In this document: positions 7,520-16,470 of the stretch, one piece after another
Layout of the letters: each line of letters starts with the position of its first letter
Position numbering within the stretch: position 1 is the first letter of the stretch
NCBI RefSeq assembly: GCF_001428435.1
Contig: NZ_LMSO01000008.1
Span: 186,001-250,000, forward strand
Source of the DNA: Arthrobacter sp. Soil782
GTDB lineage: Bacteria > Actinomycetota > Actinomycetes > Actinomycetales > Micrococcaceae
DNA length: 64,000 bases
Direction of reading: 5' to 3'
Program-made: the position numbers and the translations under genes
The notes under the pieces: generated by a model
What the model was told of the DNA's origin: nothing
Seen by the model: only the letters and a program-made list of their open reading frames with translations
The model's database searches: none

Positions 7520-9997
7520 TCAGCCCTCCACCGCCAATCCCTGGACGGGGGAGAGCCGCGCCGCGCGGCGGGCAGGCAGTACTGATGCCGCCAGTCCCGC
7601 AGCGGTAGCGACAACCAGCACGCCTGCCAGCTGCAGCCACGGGAACGACGGCGTCACAACAGCCACCAGGCCCAACGCCGATTGCGCGCCGAGCCAGCCG
7701 TAGAGCATTCCGAGTACGATCCCGATCAGCGCTGCCACTCCGGCGATCAGTACGGCTTCCACTGCCAGCATGCCGCGCAGCTGGCCCCGGGTCAGCCCCA
7801 GCGCCCGAAGGAGTGCCGATTCGCGCGTGCGCTCAAGCACCGAGAGGGAGAGCGTGTTGGCTACACCGATGAGCGCAATCAATACGGCGACCGCCAGGAG
7901 AGCTGTGACGACAAGCAGCAGCACATCGATGATCTGGTTGAAGGTTGCGCGTTCCAGCGCCGCTCCCGAGACGAGATACTCGGACACGCCCAGGGCGTCC
8001 ACAACGCTCGTCCGAAGCTGCATGATCTCACCCGTTCCCAGGGAGTCGTCCAGCTTCAGCCAGAGAACTCCGCCCGTGTCCGTTGCCTCCAACTGCCCGA
8101 GCTGTTTTGCAGTGGCCGGCGTAATGAGGGGAACGATCGTGCGGCTTTCGGCTTCCTTCACGGGAAGAATGCGGGTAGTTGAGGACCCGGCCACTTCGAG
8201 TTCGGTCACTGCGGTGCCGTCCGGCATCACCACTTCGCCGTCCTGCGGGTAGGCGGTCTCCGAGCGCAGGACCGCTTCCGCGTCGGCTGCCGAGAGACTG
8301 TAGACCGTCTGCCCGCCTGCTTCTTCTGTGGTGCGGCCCACCGGCATGGGTTCCACCACTGCGTCGACGCCCTCCAGCGCCTGCAGGGTACTCACAGCAT
8401 CCGGGTGTTCTCCGCCTTCAAGCTGCACGGCCAGATCCACCGGGTAGTTCTGCGCCAGGGCGTCATCGAACGCTGTCCGCGATGTCTGTGCTCCGGCCAT
8501 CATCATGCTGACGAGGGTGACGCCGACAAGCAGGGCCGTTGCGGTCGCCGTCGTTCGCGCCGGATTGCGTACTGCGTTCACCGCAGCGAGCTTCCCGGGG
8601 ACGCCCAGCGGGGAGGCAAGCCGGCCGACGCCCGTGACGAGTGCCGGGACAAACAGGCCGGCGCAGAGCAGGAATCCGAGATAGGACAGCGCACCTCCGG
8701 GCAACGCCAGCAACAGGTTGGCCTGAGCGGCTCCGACCGCGAGCAGAGCGCTGCCTGCCACGACTGCCAGCACACCGATTCCCAGGCGGATCCGGCCGCG
8801 TCGGGTGGTGACACCGGCGTGTTCGGCTGGCCGGAGCGCGGCAAGTGGTGCGACGGCGGTGGCTGCCCGTGCCGGCACGAGGGCGGCTGCGATGGTCATG
8901 AGGATTCCAACCACCATGCCGCCCACGACAGCCGATGCCGGCACGGCGAGGGTGGCGAATTCACTGCCTGGAACAGTGCGTGCAAGGGACACGAGCACCC
9001 ACATCACACCTGCGGCGAGCAGTACCCCGAGCGCGGAGGACACCGTGCCGACCACCGCGGCTTCCAGGAGGACCGAGCGGCGGATCTGCCCGCGGCCCGC
9101 CCCGATACAGCGCAGCAGCGCGAGTTCCCGCGTGCGCTGGGCGACGAGCACCGAGAACGTGTTGGCGATCACGAGAGCCGTGACGATCACCGCGACAACG
9201 GCGAACGCCAGCAGAACGATGGTCAGTTGGTCCTGTCCGCCGGACAGGGCAGCGACGTCCTCGGTCGTCTGTTCGGCTGCGGTGAGCACGCTGGCGTCAG
9301 CACCGGCGTCCGCCAACACCTGGCCGACGGCGGGTCCCACCTGTGCCGCCTCGGCTGAATCCGTGAGAGTGAGCTGCAATTGTGTCGTTGCACCCTCCGG
9401 AACCAGTTCATCGACCTGGGACGGGACGGCATGGAGCGCGATGGCCCCGGAGAGGAAAGGGTGGGCGGACGGTTCGCTGAACCCGGTGACCGTCAGCCCG
9501 GTACCCGACGCTGCGAGGTTCTCCTCGAGGGTGCCCTCGCGAAGAGCCGCGCCCTGCACTGTGTCGCCGACTTCCACACCGAGTTGTTCAGCCGACGCAG
9601 CGTCAATCACCACCTGGCCGTCGGATTCGGGCAGGTTGCCTTCCTGCAGGACGAGGCCTTCCAGTACGGGCGGTGCTAGCGCGGAAAGATTCGCCATGTT
9701 TGTTGCGGTGCCGGCCCGGAGCACAAAATACCCCTGCTGTTCCGTATGCACCACATCGACTCCGGTTACTGAACGAACAGCGTCGGCCACTGCCGGCGGC
9801 AAGGAGCCGTCAGCCGAGGTCACCACGAGGTCGGCTTTGGAGTACTCCGCACCGATGCTGTTCTGAAGAGTTGCAGTAGTGGTGGCGCCGACCATCAGGG
9901 TGGCGGCAAGGAAGCCGACACCGAGCATGACAGCGAGCCCGACGGCGATGTAGCGGCGGGCATGCCGCGAAACCTGGGACAGGGCAACAGTCAGCAC
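7520..9997 (-). CDS. ABC transporter permease with two FtsX domains (MacB/LolC-like)
   Basis: This 825-residue integral membrane protein begins at GTG 9997, two bases after the stop of the ATPase gene. An N-terminal transmembrane segment (IAVGLAVMLGVGFLAATLMVG) is followed by a large extracytoplasmic domain. Then come three membrane segments with an FtsX signature (FSVLVAQRTRELALLRCIGAGRGQIRRSV), a second half with a hydrophobic pair and another extracytoplasmic domain, and a C-terminal FtsX domain (LSVLERTRESALLRALGLTRGQLRG). This ten-segment duplicated layout is typical of actinobacterial MacB/BceB-type permeases, which export or sense lipids and cell-wall-active peptides rather than importing solutes. 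Together with the ATPase and the two-component system upstream it suggests an envelope-stress or antimicrobial-resistance transporter. Confidence 0.92.
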   Translation of the reverse strand: MLTVALSQVSRHARRYIAVGLAVMLGVGFLAATLMVGATTTATLQNSIGAEYSKADLVVTSADGSLPPAVADAVRSVTGVDVVHTEQQGYFVLRAGTATNMANLSALAPPVLEGLVLQEGNLPESDGQVVIDAASAEQLGVEVGDTVQGAALREGTLEENLAASGTGLTVTGFSEPSAHPFLSGAIALHAVPSQVDELVPEGATTQLQLTLTDSAEAAQVGPAVGQVLADAGADASVLTAAEQTTEDVAALSGGQDQLTIVLLAFAVVAVIVTALVIANTFSVLVAQRTRELALLRCIGAGRGQIRRSVLLEAAVVGTVSSALGVLLAAGVMWVLVSLARTVPGSEFATLAVPASAVVGGMVVGILMTIAAALVPARAATAVAPLAALRPAEHAGVTTRRGRIRLGIGVLAVVAGSALLAVGAAQANLLLALPGGALSYLGFLLCAGLFVPALVTGVGRLASPLGVPGKLAAVNAVRNPARTTATATALLVGVTLVSMMMAGAQTSRTAFDDALAQNYPVDLAVQLEGGEHPDAVSTLQALEGVDAVVEPMPVGRTTEEAGGQTVYSLSAADAEAVLRSETAYPQDGEVVMPDGTAVTELEVAGSSTTRILPVKEAESRTIVPLITPATAKQLGQLEATDTGGVLWLKLDDSLGTGEIMQLRTSVVDALGVSEYLVSGAALERATFNQIIDVLLLVVTALLAVAVLIALIGVANTLSLSVLERTRESALLRALGLTRGQLRGMLAVEAVLIAGVAALIGIVLGMLYGWLGAQSALGLVAVVTPSFPWLQLAGVLVVATAAGLAASVLPARRAARLSPVQGLAVEG

Positions 9998-9999
9998 GG

Positions 10000-10767
10000 T
10001 CAGGCTCCCAGCTGTGAGAGGGCGGAGAGGATGGTGTCGGGGGTGCTTCGTTCCAGTTCCCCCACCAGGGCGCCGTCCTGCATCAGGATGACGCGGTCGG
10101 CGTAGGAAGCCGCAACCGGGTCGTGGGTCACCATGATGATGGTTTGTCCCATCTCCTGGCTACTGCGCCGCAGGAGGGCCAGCACCTCCGCTCCCGAACG
10201 GGAATCGAGGTTGCCGGTCGGCTCATCTCCGAAGATGACATCCGGGCGGGTGAGCAGCGCGCGTGCCACCGCCACCCGCTGCTGCTGCCCACCGGACAGT
10301 TCATGTGGACGGTGGCTGAGCCGGTCGGTCAGACCGAGGATGGTGCCGATCTGCTGCAGCCATTCGCGATCCACCTGCCCGCCGGCCAACGCGACGGGAA
10401 GAGTGATGTTCTGTTCCGCAGTAAGGGTGGGGATCAGGTTGAAGGACTGGAACACGAATCCCACGCGATCGCGTCGCAGCCGCGTCAGCCCGGCGTCGTT
10501 CAGTCCGGTGATGTCCGTGCCGCCCAGCAGGATCCGGCCGGAATCGGCAGTGTCGAGGCCGGCGAGGCAGTGCATGAGCGTGGACTTCCCGGAGCCTGAA
10601 GGGCCCATGATGGCGGTGAATCGTCCGCTCGGAAAACTGACGGAGACATTGCGCAGAGCGTGCACTGTGGTGTTGTCCCGGCCGTAGGACTTGTTGATGG
10701 ATTCAGCAGCAACCGCTGCAACGGAAACGGAGGACGGCGCGGCAGCCGTCGAAAGATTCGGTGTCAT
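10000..10767 (-). CDS. ABC transporter ATP-binding protein (LolD/MacB type)
   Basis: This 255-residue nucleotide-binding subunit has Walker A GPSGSGKS, Q-loop FVFQSFNLIPTLT, signature LSGGQQQR, Walker B VIFGDEPTGNLD and switch histidine (MVTHDP). The FQSFNL Q-loop and PTGNLD segments are typical of the MacB/LolD subfamily that partners FtsX-type permeases. The stop is two bases from the permease start, so the two are surely co-transcribed. The response regulator gene ends 112 bases upstream in the same direction. A Ser/Ala-rich N-terminal stretch precedes the first conserved residues (INKSYGRDNTTVHAL). Confidence 0.95.
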   Translation of the reverse strand: MTPNLSTAAAPSSVSVAAVAAESINKSYGRDNTTVHALRNVSVSFPSGRFTAIMGPSGSGKSTLMHCLAGLDTADSGRILLGGTDITGLNDAGLTRLRRDRVGFVFQSFNLIPTLTAEQNITLPVALAGGQVDREWLQQIGTILGLTDRLSHRPHELSGGQQQRVAVARALLTRPDVIFGDEPTGNLDSRSGAEVLALLRRSSQEMGQTIIMVTHDPVAASYADRVILMQDGALVGELERSTPDTILSALSQLGA

Positions 10768-10879
10768 GCCTCCACGCTATGAAATGCGTGGGTTACCGCG
10801 GATCGGACGGCGGGAGGTTCTTTCGCCGCGCCGTTCTCCTACTGGAGGATGAGACCGGCGACCGTTCGGGATGAGTGGG

Positions 10880-11572
10880 TCAGGGCTGTACGACGCCGGC
10901 CTCATAGGCCAGCACCACTGCCTGCACACGGTCCCTCGCGCCCAACTTGGCGAGAATGTGTCCCACGTGTGTCTTCACTGTCGCCTCCGAGAGGAACAGA
11001 TCCGAGGCGATCTCGGTGTTCGACCTGCCCTGCGCAATCAGCGTGAACACTTCGCGCTCGCGGACCGTGAGGCTACCCACCAGGGACTTCGCCCGTTCGT
11101 TGGCTCCGGACGGCGCCCTCAGCAGCGGTGCCACGTGCTCCAGCAGCCTTCGCGTGGTTGACGGAGCGATGACGGCATCCCCCCGGTGAACCGTCCGCAC
11201 CGCCTCGAGCAGCTCTTCGGGCGGCGCGTCCTTCAGCAGGAAGCCGCTGGCCCCGGCCTGGATGGCTGCGAGTGCGTATTCGTCCAGGTCGAACGTGGTC
11301 AGGACGATAATACGCGGCCCGGATCCCTGTGCCTGCGCGAGAATGCGCTTGGTTGCCTCAATTCCGTCCATGCCGGGCATACGTACATCCATCAGCACGA
11401 CGTCGGCTGCCGTGGACGCGAGCACGGAGACCGCCTCGGTGCCGGTGCCTGCCTGGCACACGACGTCGAGATCCGGTTGTGAGTTGATCAGCATCGAAAA
11501 ACCGCTGCGGACCAGTTGCTGGTCATCGACCAGCCCAACGCGGATGGTCGCGGTGGAGGACGGGGTGCTCAT
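10880..11572 (-). CDS. NarL/FixJ-family response regulator
   Basis: The 230-residue protein has a receiver domain with acidic pair DD (GLVDDQQLVRSG), phospho-acceptor Asp62 (VVLMDVRMPGMDG), Thr (IVLTTFD) and Lys (FLLKDAPPEE). It ends in a LuxR-type helix-turn-helix (LTVREREVFTLIAQGRSNTEIA, then SEATVKTHVGHIL). It begins immediately after the kinase stop codon (11573), indicating tight translational coupling. By analogy with similar sets it probably controls the ABC genes downstream. Confidence 0.95.
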   Translation of the reverse strand: MSTPSSTATIRVGLVDDQQLVRSGFSMLINSQPDLDVVCQAGTGTEAVSVLASTAADVVLMDVRMPGMDGIEATKRILAQAQGSGPRIIVLTTFDLDEYALAAIQAGASGFLLKDAPPEELLEAVRTVHRGDAVIAPSTTRRLLEHVAPLLRAPSGANERAKSLVGSLTVREREVFTLIAQGRSNTEIASDLFLSEATVKTHVGHILAKLGARDRVQAVVLAYEAGVVQP

Positions 11573-12772
11573 TCAGGCCTCTGTGTAGGGGATCAGTGCA
11601 TGGACTTCGAAACCGCCGCCGTCACGCGGACCGGTTTCCACAGTCCCATCGTAGAGTTTCAGCCGCTCGGCCATGCCACGGATGCCCTGGCCGGGGTGAG
11701 CGTTGTTCCCGTCAAGGAACCCGCCGTCGGATGCTGCGCCGCGCCCGTCGTCGTCGACTGCCACTTCCAGGCCCCTTCCGGTCCAGGACAGCGAAACGGA
11801 CGCTGATGCGCGCGGGCCGGCGTGCTTGAGGACGTTGGTCAGTGCTTCCTGAATCACCCGGTAGACAGTGAGTTCTGCGCCGGTTGCCAACTGTCGCCGA
11901 GGAGTACCCTGCCAGGCCAGCGCGACGTCAAGGCCCGCCTGCCGCACCGTTCCGATCAGATCAGGAACATCGGCAAGGGACGGCAGGGGGCGGGTGGGGG
12001 CGTCGTCGTCGTTCCGCAAGACACCGAGCAGCCTGCGCATCTCCCGCAGCGATGCCCTGCCGGTCTCCGCAATGGTGCCCAAAGTAGAGGTAGCGACGGC
12101 GGGGTCTGCGGCACCGGCGTAGCGCGCGCCGTCGGCCTGGGCGATCATGACCGAGAGCGAATGGGCAACGATGTCATGCATCTCACGGGCGATGTGACTG
12201 CGTTCATCTGCGGCCGCGAGGTCGCGTTCCTGTTGGCGCTCAATTTCCAGCCGGCGGGCGCGGTCCTGCAGCGCCTGCAGCGCGAGCCTGCGGTTCCGGG
12301 CAAGGTCACCGAAGGCCCAGCACAACAGCACCACGGCCACGGCGAAGAAGATGTACAGCGCGTACAGGGGAAGAGCAGCAATGCCGGTCTGGTACTGGTT
12401 CAGTCCAAACTGCGCAACGCCGGCCACCATCCCGAAGGCTGCAACACCCACACCGCCCAGGCTTGCCCATCGTGGGGCATAGGCAGCGAGCGCGTACACC
12501 ATGACGAGCACACTGAGCTGGGCCGCAACAGGCGGCTGGTTGATCAGGAGTTGCCCGATGGACACTGCCGCGACCGTCGAAGCAGCCGCGACGGTCCTAC
12601 TGCGCCGCCAGGCCAGGGGGATGACGAGCGCCGCCGATACCACGAACTCGACGGGTGAGCCCAGGAGCACGTACGGCAGCGCCAGGAGGACGAAGGCCGC
12701 TGCCGCCACAAGTCGGTCGACTTTCTCCTGATTCTCCCGTAGCCAGCGGGCTAACCGGTGGTGCGCATCCAT
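11573..12772 (-). CDS. Membrane sensor histidine kinase (HisKA_3 family)
   Basis: The sequence shows several N-terminal membrane segments (AAAAFVLLALPYVLLGSP, VEFVVSAALVIPLAW, SVLVMVYALAAYA, YALYIFFAVAVVLLCW) with little extracytoplasmic loop. These are followed by a coiled-coil linker and a HisKA_3 phospho-acceptor (SHIAREMHDIVAHSLSVMI, His in MHD) and a HATPase domain (VIQEALTNVLKHAG; DDDGRGA; GIRGMAERL). This is a NarX/DesK-type kinase. The start is ATG 12772 (MDAHHRL); a TTG nine bases upstream is an alternative. The intramembrane-type sensor and linked FtsX permease suggest it detects envelope stress, which is an inference. Confidence 0.93.
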   Translation of the reverse strand: MDAHHRLARWLRENQEKVDRLVAAAAFVLLALPYVLLGSPVEFVVSAALVIPLAWRRSRTVAAASTVAAVSIGQLLINQPPVAAQLSVLVMVYALAAYAPRWASLGGVGVAAFGMVAGVAQFGLNQYQTGIAALPLYALYIFFAVAVVLLCWAFGDLARNRRLALQALQDRARRLEIERQQERDLAAADERSHIAREMHDIVAHSLSVMIAQADGARYAGAADPAVATSTLGTIAETGRASLREMRRLLGVLRNDDDAPTRPLPSLADVPDLIGTVRQAGLDVALAWQGTPRRQLATGAELTVYRVIQEALTNVLKHAGPRASASVSLSWTGRGLEVAVDDDGRGAASDGGFLDGNNAHPGQGIRGMAERLKLYDGTVETGPRDGGGFEVHALIPYTEA

Positions 12773-12825
12773 AACTTCCAACTCTAGGGCGGCTCACTGC
12801 AGTGAACATCGCCCCAGGGGTGGAC

Positions 12826-13935
12826 TTACCGTACGCGCGCCGTAGGAGCAGAGACGCGGGTAGCGGATGCGTAGCCGGCTTTCGAGCCGGTGACCGCCAC
12901 CGTGAGCGCGCTGTGCCGGTCCGCCTTGAGGACCGTGTAGGTCCTGGCGGTTGCGCCCCGGATCGGGGTGCCGGCGCGGTACCACTGGTAGGTCAGTGCA
13001 GTTCCGGTGCTCCAGGAGCCCGGGTTCGCGGTCAGCCTCTGGCCTACTTTTGCTGTGCCCGTGACGGTCGGCGCTGGCGCAAGGGGAATGGCCGGCAGCG
13101 TCGGTTCGGCGGCCCGGGGTGTGAAGGAGAAGTCGCGGACCGTGACCTGCTCGGACCGGACCTGGTTCGGATACCCGCCCCCGCCTCCGGTGACCCACAG
13201 GTTGAAGTGGACCGCTTCCCGTGCGGGAACGGGAACGGTGGCACCCTCCAGGACAGTGCGTTTGAGCAGGGTGCCGGAGTAGCCCTCGCCGGCGAACGTC
13301 TCATAAGTCAGCCTGCCGGGTTCCCAGACCAGCCGGTGAGTGAGCACTGGGTCCGGCGTGACATCGAAATTCACAACGGTGCTGCCGGTTCCGGCCGGCT
13401 TGGTGGCGTCGAACCAGTAACCATGGCCCTGCCGAACCGGACGCGACTCGCCCCAGGCCGCGCCGCCGCCCCACGCGGACGCTTCGCAGACGTCGATTTC
13501 GTTGTGACCCGGTGCGGAATCGGGGTCATAGGTGAACATGCACCCCCACACCACTTCCTTCTGTAGCGTCTGCAGGTTCCGCTCGACCACTGCGCTGTAT
13601 GTGCCGTAGCCGAAGCCGCGACGGGTGGACTGGAACTCTGCTGCGACGGGTGCATTTCCCGACGGATTGGTGAGCGCGAGGCTGACTTTCCCGTTCACGT
13701 CCGGCCCACTGACATTGGCTGGATCGAAACTGCCGTTGTAGTGCGGTCCTCCGGTCCATGAACGCTTGAGCCAGTTATAGCCCTCCCACGTGAAATCACC
13801 GGCTGGACCGGGATCTGTGGTCATCGTCGAATTGTCGGCTGCGGAAGCGCCCGGTACAGCACTCACGGCCAGAACGACGACGACGGCGGCCGCTGCCGCT
13901 GTGAGCGGGCGAGTGCGGGGGTAATAAACTTTCAT
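12826..13935 (-). CDS. Secreted GH16-like glycoside hydrolase with C-terminal Ig-like domain
   Basis: The start is ATG 13935, with AGGAG four bases upstream; the 369-residue product opens with a signal peptide (TAAAAAVVVVLAVSAVPG, AxA cleavage near ASA-ADN). The catalytic region shows the GH16 signature EIDxxE (GHNEIDVCEASAW), preceded by the usual jelly-roll features (FGYGTYSAVVERN). It therefore likely cleaves beta-glucans, agar-type polymers or related polysaccharides outside the cell. A proline-rich linker leads to a small module (VGQRLTANPGSWSTG, YQWYRAGTPI, TAVTGSKAGYASA-type) found repeatedly in actinobacterial secreted proteins. The gene is divergent from leuB, with a 195-base intergenic leader containing inverted repeats. 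Confidence 0.88.
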   Translation of the reverse strand: MKVYYPRTRPLTAAAAAVVVVLAVSAVPGASAADNSTMTTDPGPAGDFTWEGYNWLKRSWTGGPHYNGSFDPANVSGPDVNGKVSLALTNPSGNAPVAAEFQSTRRGFGYGTYSAVVERNLQTLQKEVVWGCMFTYDPDSAPGHNEIDVCEASAWGGGAAWGESRPVRQGHGYWFDATKPAGTGSTVVNFDVTPDPVLTHRLVWEPGRLTYETFAGEGYSGTLLKRTVLEGATVPVPAREAVHFNLWVTGGGGGYPNQVRSEQVTVRDFSFTPRAAEPTLPAIPLAPAPTVTGTAKVGQRLTANPGSWSTGTALTYQWYRAGTPIRGATARTYTVLKADRHSALTVAVTGSKAGYASATRVSAPTARVR

Positions 13936-14130
13936 GAGACTCCTGGAAGGCTGCAGACTCGCTGCGCGGTGACAGCGCCAGGATCGATTATCCGGATGAA
14001 CCTGACGGTTTTCCGCAGAGATGGCGCCTGCCGAAGCGCAACGTTGGCTCAGGTTTTCCTTCCCGGCAGGATGTCTCACTATCCGGGACTGGATTGTCCG
14101 TGATGCGGGATGGTTGCCTAGGCTGATCCC

Positions 14131-15186
14131 ATGACTTCATCCAGCATCAATGTGGCAGTAATTCCCGGTGACGGCATCGGACCGGAGGTCATTACCGAAG
14201 CGGTCAAAGTGCTGCGCGCAGCAACGGCTGCTGCGGATGCGGAACTGACCCTGACGGATTACAAGCTCGGTGCCGAGCACTGGCTGACTACGGGGGAGAC
14301 CCTCTCGGAGGAGGTACTGGACCGCCTGCGCTCCCACGACGCCATCCTTTTCGGGGCCGTTGGTGCCGCCCCGGGAGATACCCGCATCCCTTCGGGCCTC
14401 ATCGAGCGCGAAATGCTGCTCAAGCTCCGTTTCAGCCTCGACCACTACGTCAACCTCCGTCCCTCACGCCTCTACCCCGGGGTACCAAGCCCCCTTGCCG
14501 ATCCCGGGGAGATCGACTTCGTGGTTGTGCGGGAGGGAACCGAAGGACCGTACGTAGGCAACGGCGGAGCCCTGCGCACGGGTACTCCCCATGAGATAGC
14601 CACTGAGGTCTCCGTAAATACCGCACACGGCGTTGAACGCGTGGTCCGTGACGCCTTCCGCAGGGCGAGCGAGAGGCCCCGCAAGCACCTCACCCTGGTG
14701 CACAAGCACAATGTGCTGGTGCACGCGGGCCATCTGTGGAAGCGCACCGTGGAGGCCGTGGCAGGCGAATTTCCGCAGGTTACCCACGATTACCTGCACG
14801 TCGATGCAGCCATGATCTTCCTGGTGACGGACCCCTCGCGTTTTGACGTCATTGTGACCGACAACCTCTTCGGGGACATCATCACGGATCTGGCGGCAGC
14901 CGTCACCGGCGGTATCGGACTCGCCGCGTCCGGCAACATCAATATGGACCGCACGGCGCCCTCGATGTTCGAGCCGGTGCACGGTTCGGCGCCGGACATC
15001 GCGGGGCAGCAGAAAGCAGACCCGACTGCAGCGATCCTTTCGGCAGCGCTGCTGCTGCGCCACCTCGGTTTCAGTGAGCAGGCAGAGCGGATCGAGGGCG
15101 CGGTGGAGAACGACGTCGCCACCCGGTCCGGCGCTCCGCGCACTACCGCTGAAATCGGCGATGCGATTGCGGCTGCAGTGTCCTAA
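14131..15186 (+). CDS. leuB: 3-isopropylmalate dehydrogenase (leucine biosynthesis)
   Basis: The 351-residue NAD-dependent enzyme oxidises 3-isopropylmalate to the 2-oxo acid precursor of leucine. Family marks are the N-terminal [24 protein letters not shown] with its substrate-binding arginine, the DYLHVDAA segment, [13 protein letters not shown] carrying the metal-binding aspartates, and [14 protein letters not shown] near the C-terminus. The length is normal. It lies 117 bases before ilvE and may share its transcript. leuC and leuD are about 19 kb away, a split arrangement common in actinobacteria. Confidence 0.97.
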   Translation: MTSSSINVAVIPGDGIGPEVITEAVKVLRAATAAADAELTLTDYKLGAEHWLTTGETLSEEVLDRLRSHDAILFGAVGAAPGDTRIPSGLIEREMLLKLRFSLDHYVNLRPSRLYPGVPSPLADPGEIDFVVVREGTEGPYVGNGGALRTGTPHEIATEVSVNTAHGVERVVRDAFRRASERPRKHLTLVHKHNVLVHAGHLWKRTVEAVAGEFPQVTHDYLHVDAAMIFLVTDPSRFDVIVTDNLFGDIITDLAAAVTGGIGLAASGNINMDRTAPSMFEPVHGSAPDIAGQQKADPTAAILSAALLLRHLGFSEQAERIEGAVENDVATRSGAPRTTAEIGDAIAAAVS

Positions 15187-15303
15187 GCTGGTTAGGAACC
15201 ATTAACTCAAGTGATCGTGTGTGCGTATCCCGTTCGGGATCACCGCCAGGCATGATCGTGTCTTTCGTAGCGCTTACGGAGGGCAGGTAACCGTGGAGGA
15301 ACC

Positions 15304-16410
15304 ATGACAGCTACGCAGCTGGAATTCGCCCAGTACCCGTCGGCCAGCCCGAGGGCGGAGGCGGACCGGGAAGCGATTCTTGCAAACCCCGGGTTCGGTA
15401 ACCATTTCACCGACCACACCGCGGTGGTGGATTTCGCTGTCGACACGGCAGGCGTCGGCGGGTGGAGGAATGCGCGGCTGGAGGCGTATGGGCCTATCGC
15501 CATGGACCCGGCAGCGGCCGTGCTGCATTACGGGCAGGAGATCTTCGAAGGCATGAAGGCGTACCGTCACGCTGACGGTTCCATTTGGACCTTCCGGCCG
15601 GAGGCCAACGCGGCGCGGCTCAACCGTTCCGCTGCCCGGCTTGCACTCCCGCAGTTGCCCGAAGACGTGTTCCTGGAGTCCCTCCGCCAGTTGGTTGCCG
15701 CTGATCAGGAATGGGTGCCCACCCGCGAGGGCGAGAGCCTCTACCTACGTCCGTTCATGATTGCCACCGAAGCGTTCCTCGGTGTTCGTCCGGCCCGTGA
15801 GGTCTCCTACCGGGTGATCGCCTCGCCCGCGGCGAACTACTTCGGCGGGGAACTGGCTCCTGTGTCAATCTGGGTCTCTCGCGAATACGCAAGGGCAGGA
15901 CGCGGCGGCACGGGCGCGGCCAAGTGCGGCGGCAACTACGCGGCCTCTCTCGCAGCACAGCTGGAGGCGGAGGCGCACGGCTGCAAGCAGGTGCTCTTCC
16001 TTGACCAGTTCAACAACAATGCCGTCGAGGAACTCGGTGGCATGAACGTCTTCTTCGTCTTCAAGAACGGCACTCTGGTCACGCCCGCGTTGAGCGGCAC
16101 CATCCTTGAAGGTATTACCCGTTCCTCGATCATTCAGCTGGCAAAGGACCGTGGCCTGGAGGTGCAGGAGCGCACTATCACGCTGGATGAGTGGCGCGAC
16201 GGCGTGGGCAACGGTGATATCGCGGAGGTATTCGCGTGCGGCACCGCAGCAGTCATCACACCGATCGGCGAGCTGAAGGACGGCGACGAGGTCATCAGCG
16301 CGCCGAATCCTTCGGCAGGTGAGGTCACCATGAGCATCCGTGAACAGCTTCTGGGCATCCAGACCGGCAAGGTCGAGGACCCGCACGGCTGGATGACCCG
16401 CCTCGTGTAG
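15304..16410 (+). CDS. ilvE: Branched-chain amino acid aminotransferase
   Basis: This 368-residue PLP enzyme (fold type IV) performs the last step of leucine, isoleucine and valine synthesis. The PLP lysine sits in GTGAAKCGGNYAAS; other marks are the HYGQEIFEGMKAY motif near residue 80, FLDQFNNNAVEELGGMNVFFV and the cofactor-phosphate loop EVFACGTAAVITPIG. ATG 15304 is preceded by GGAGGAACC. The 117-base gap after leuB contains a small ATCCCG-TTCG-GGAT hairpin but no clear terminator. A GC-rich hairpin follows the stop. Confidence 0.97.
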   Translation: MTATQLEFAQYPSASPRAEADREAILANPGFGNHFTDHTAVVDFAVDTAGVGGWRNARLEAYGPIAMDPAAAVLHYGQEIFEGMKAYRHADGSIWTFRPEANAARLNRSAARLALPQLPEDVFLESLRQLVAADQEWVPTREGESLYLRPFMIATEAFLGVRPAREVSYRVIASPAANYFGGELAPVSIWVSREYARAGRGGTGAAKCGGNYAASLAAQLEAEAHGCKQVLFLDQFNNNAVEELGGMNVFFVFKNGTLVTPALSGTILEGITRSSIIQLAKDRGLEVQERTITLDEWRDGVGNGDIAEVFACGTAAVITPIGELKDGDEVISAPNPSAGEVTMSIREQLLGIQTGKVEDPHGWMTRLV

Positions 16411-16430
16411 CGGCTCCGGAACAGCATCAA

Positions 16431-16458
16431 GCCCGGCTTTCCCTGAGGAAGGCCGGGC
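16431..16458 (+). terminator. Bidirectional terminator between ilvE and the GGDEF-EAL gene
   Basis: GCCCGGCTTTCC and GGAAGGCCGGGC form a 12-bp stem with one G-T pair and a four-base loop. It lies 20 bases after the ilvE stop and 12 bases from the stop of the convergent gene. Confidence 0.75.
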
Positions 16459-16470
16459 GTCGGTGTTTCT

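Noticed and set aside
8405-9866. Long plus-strand frames opposite the ABC permease
   Set aside because: The permease reading has clear FtsX domains and membrane helices; the plus frames are rich in Arg/Ser/Thr in the way shadow frames are.
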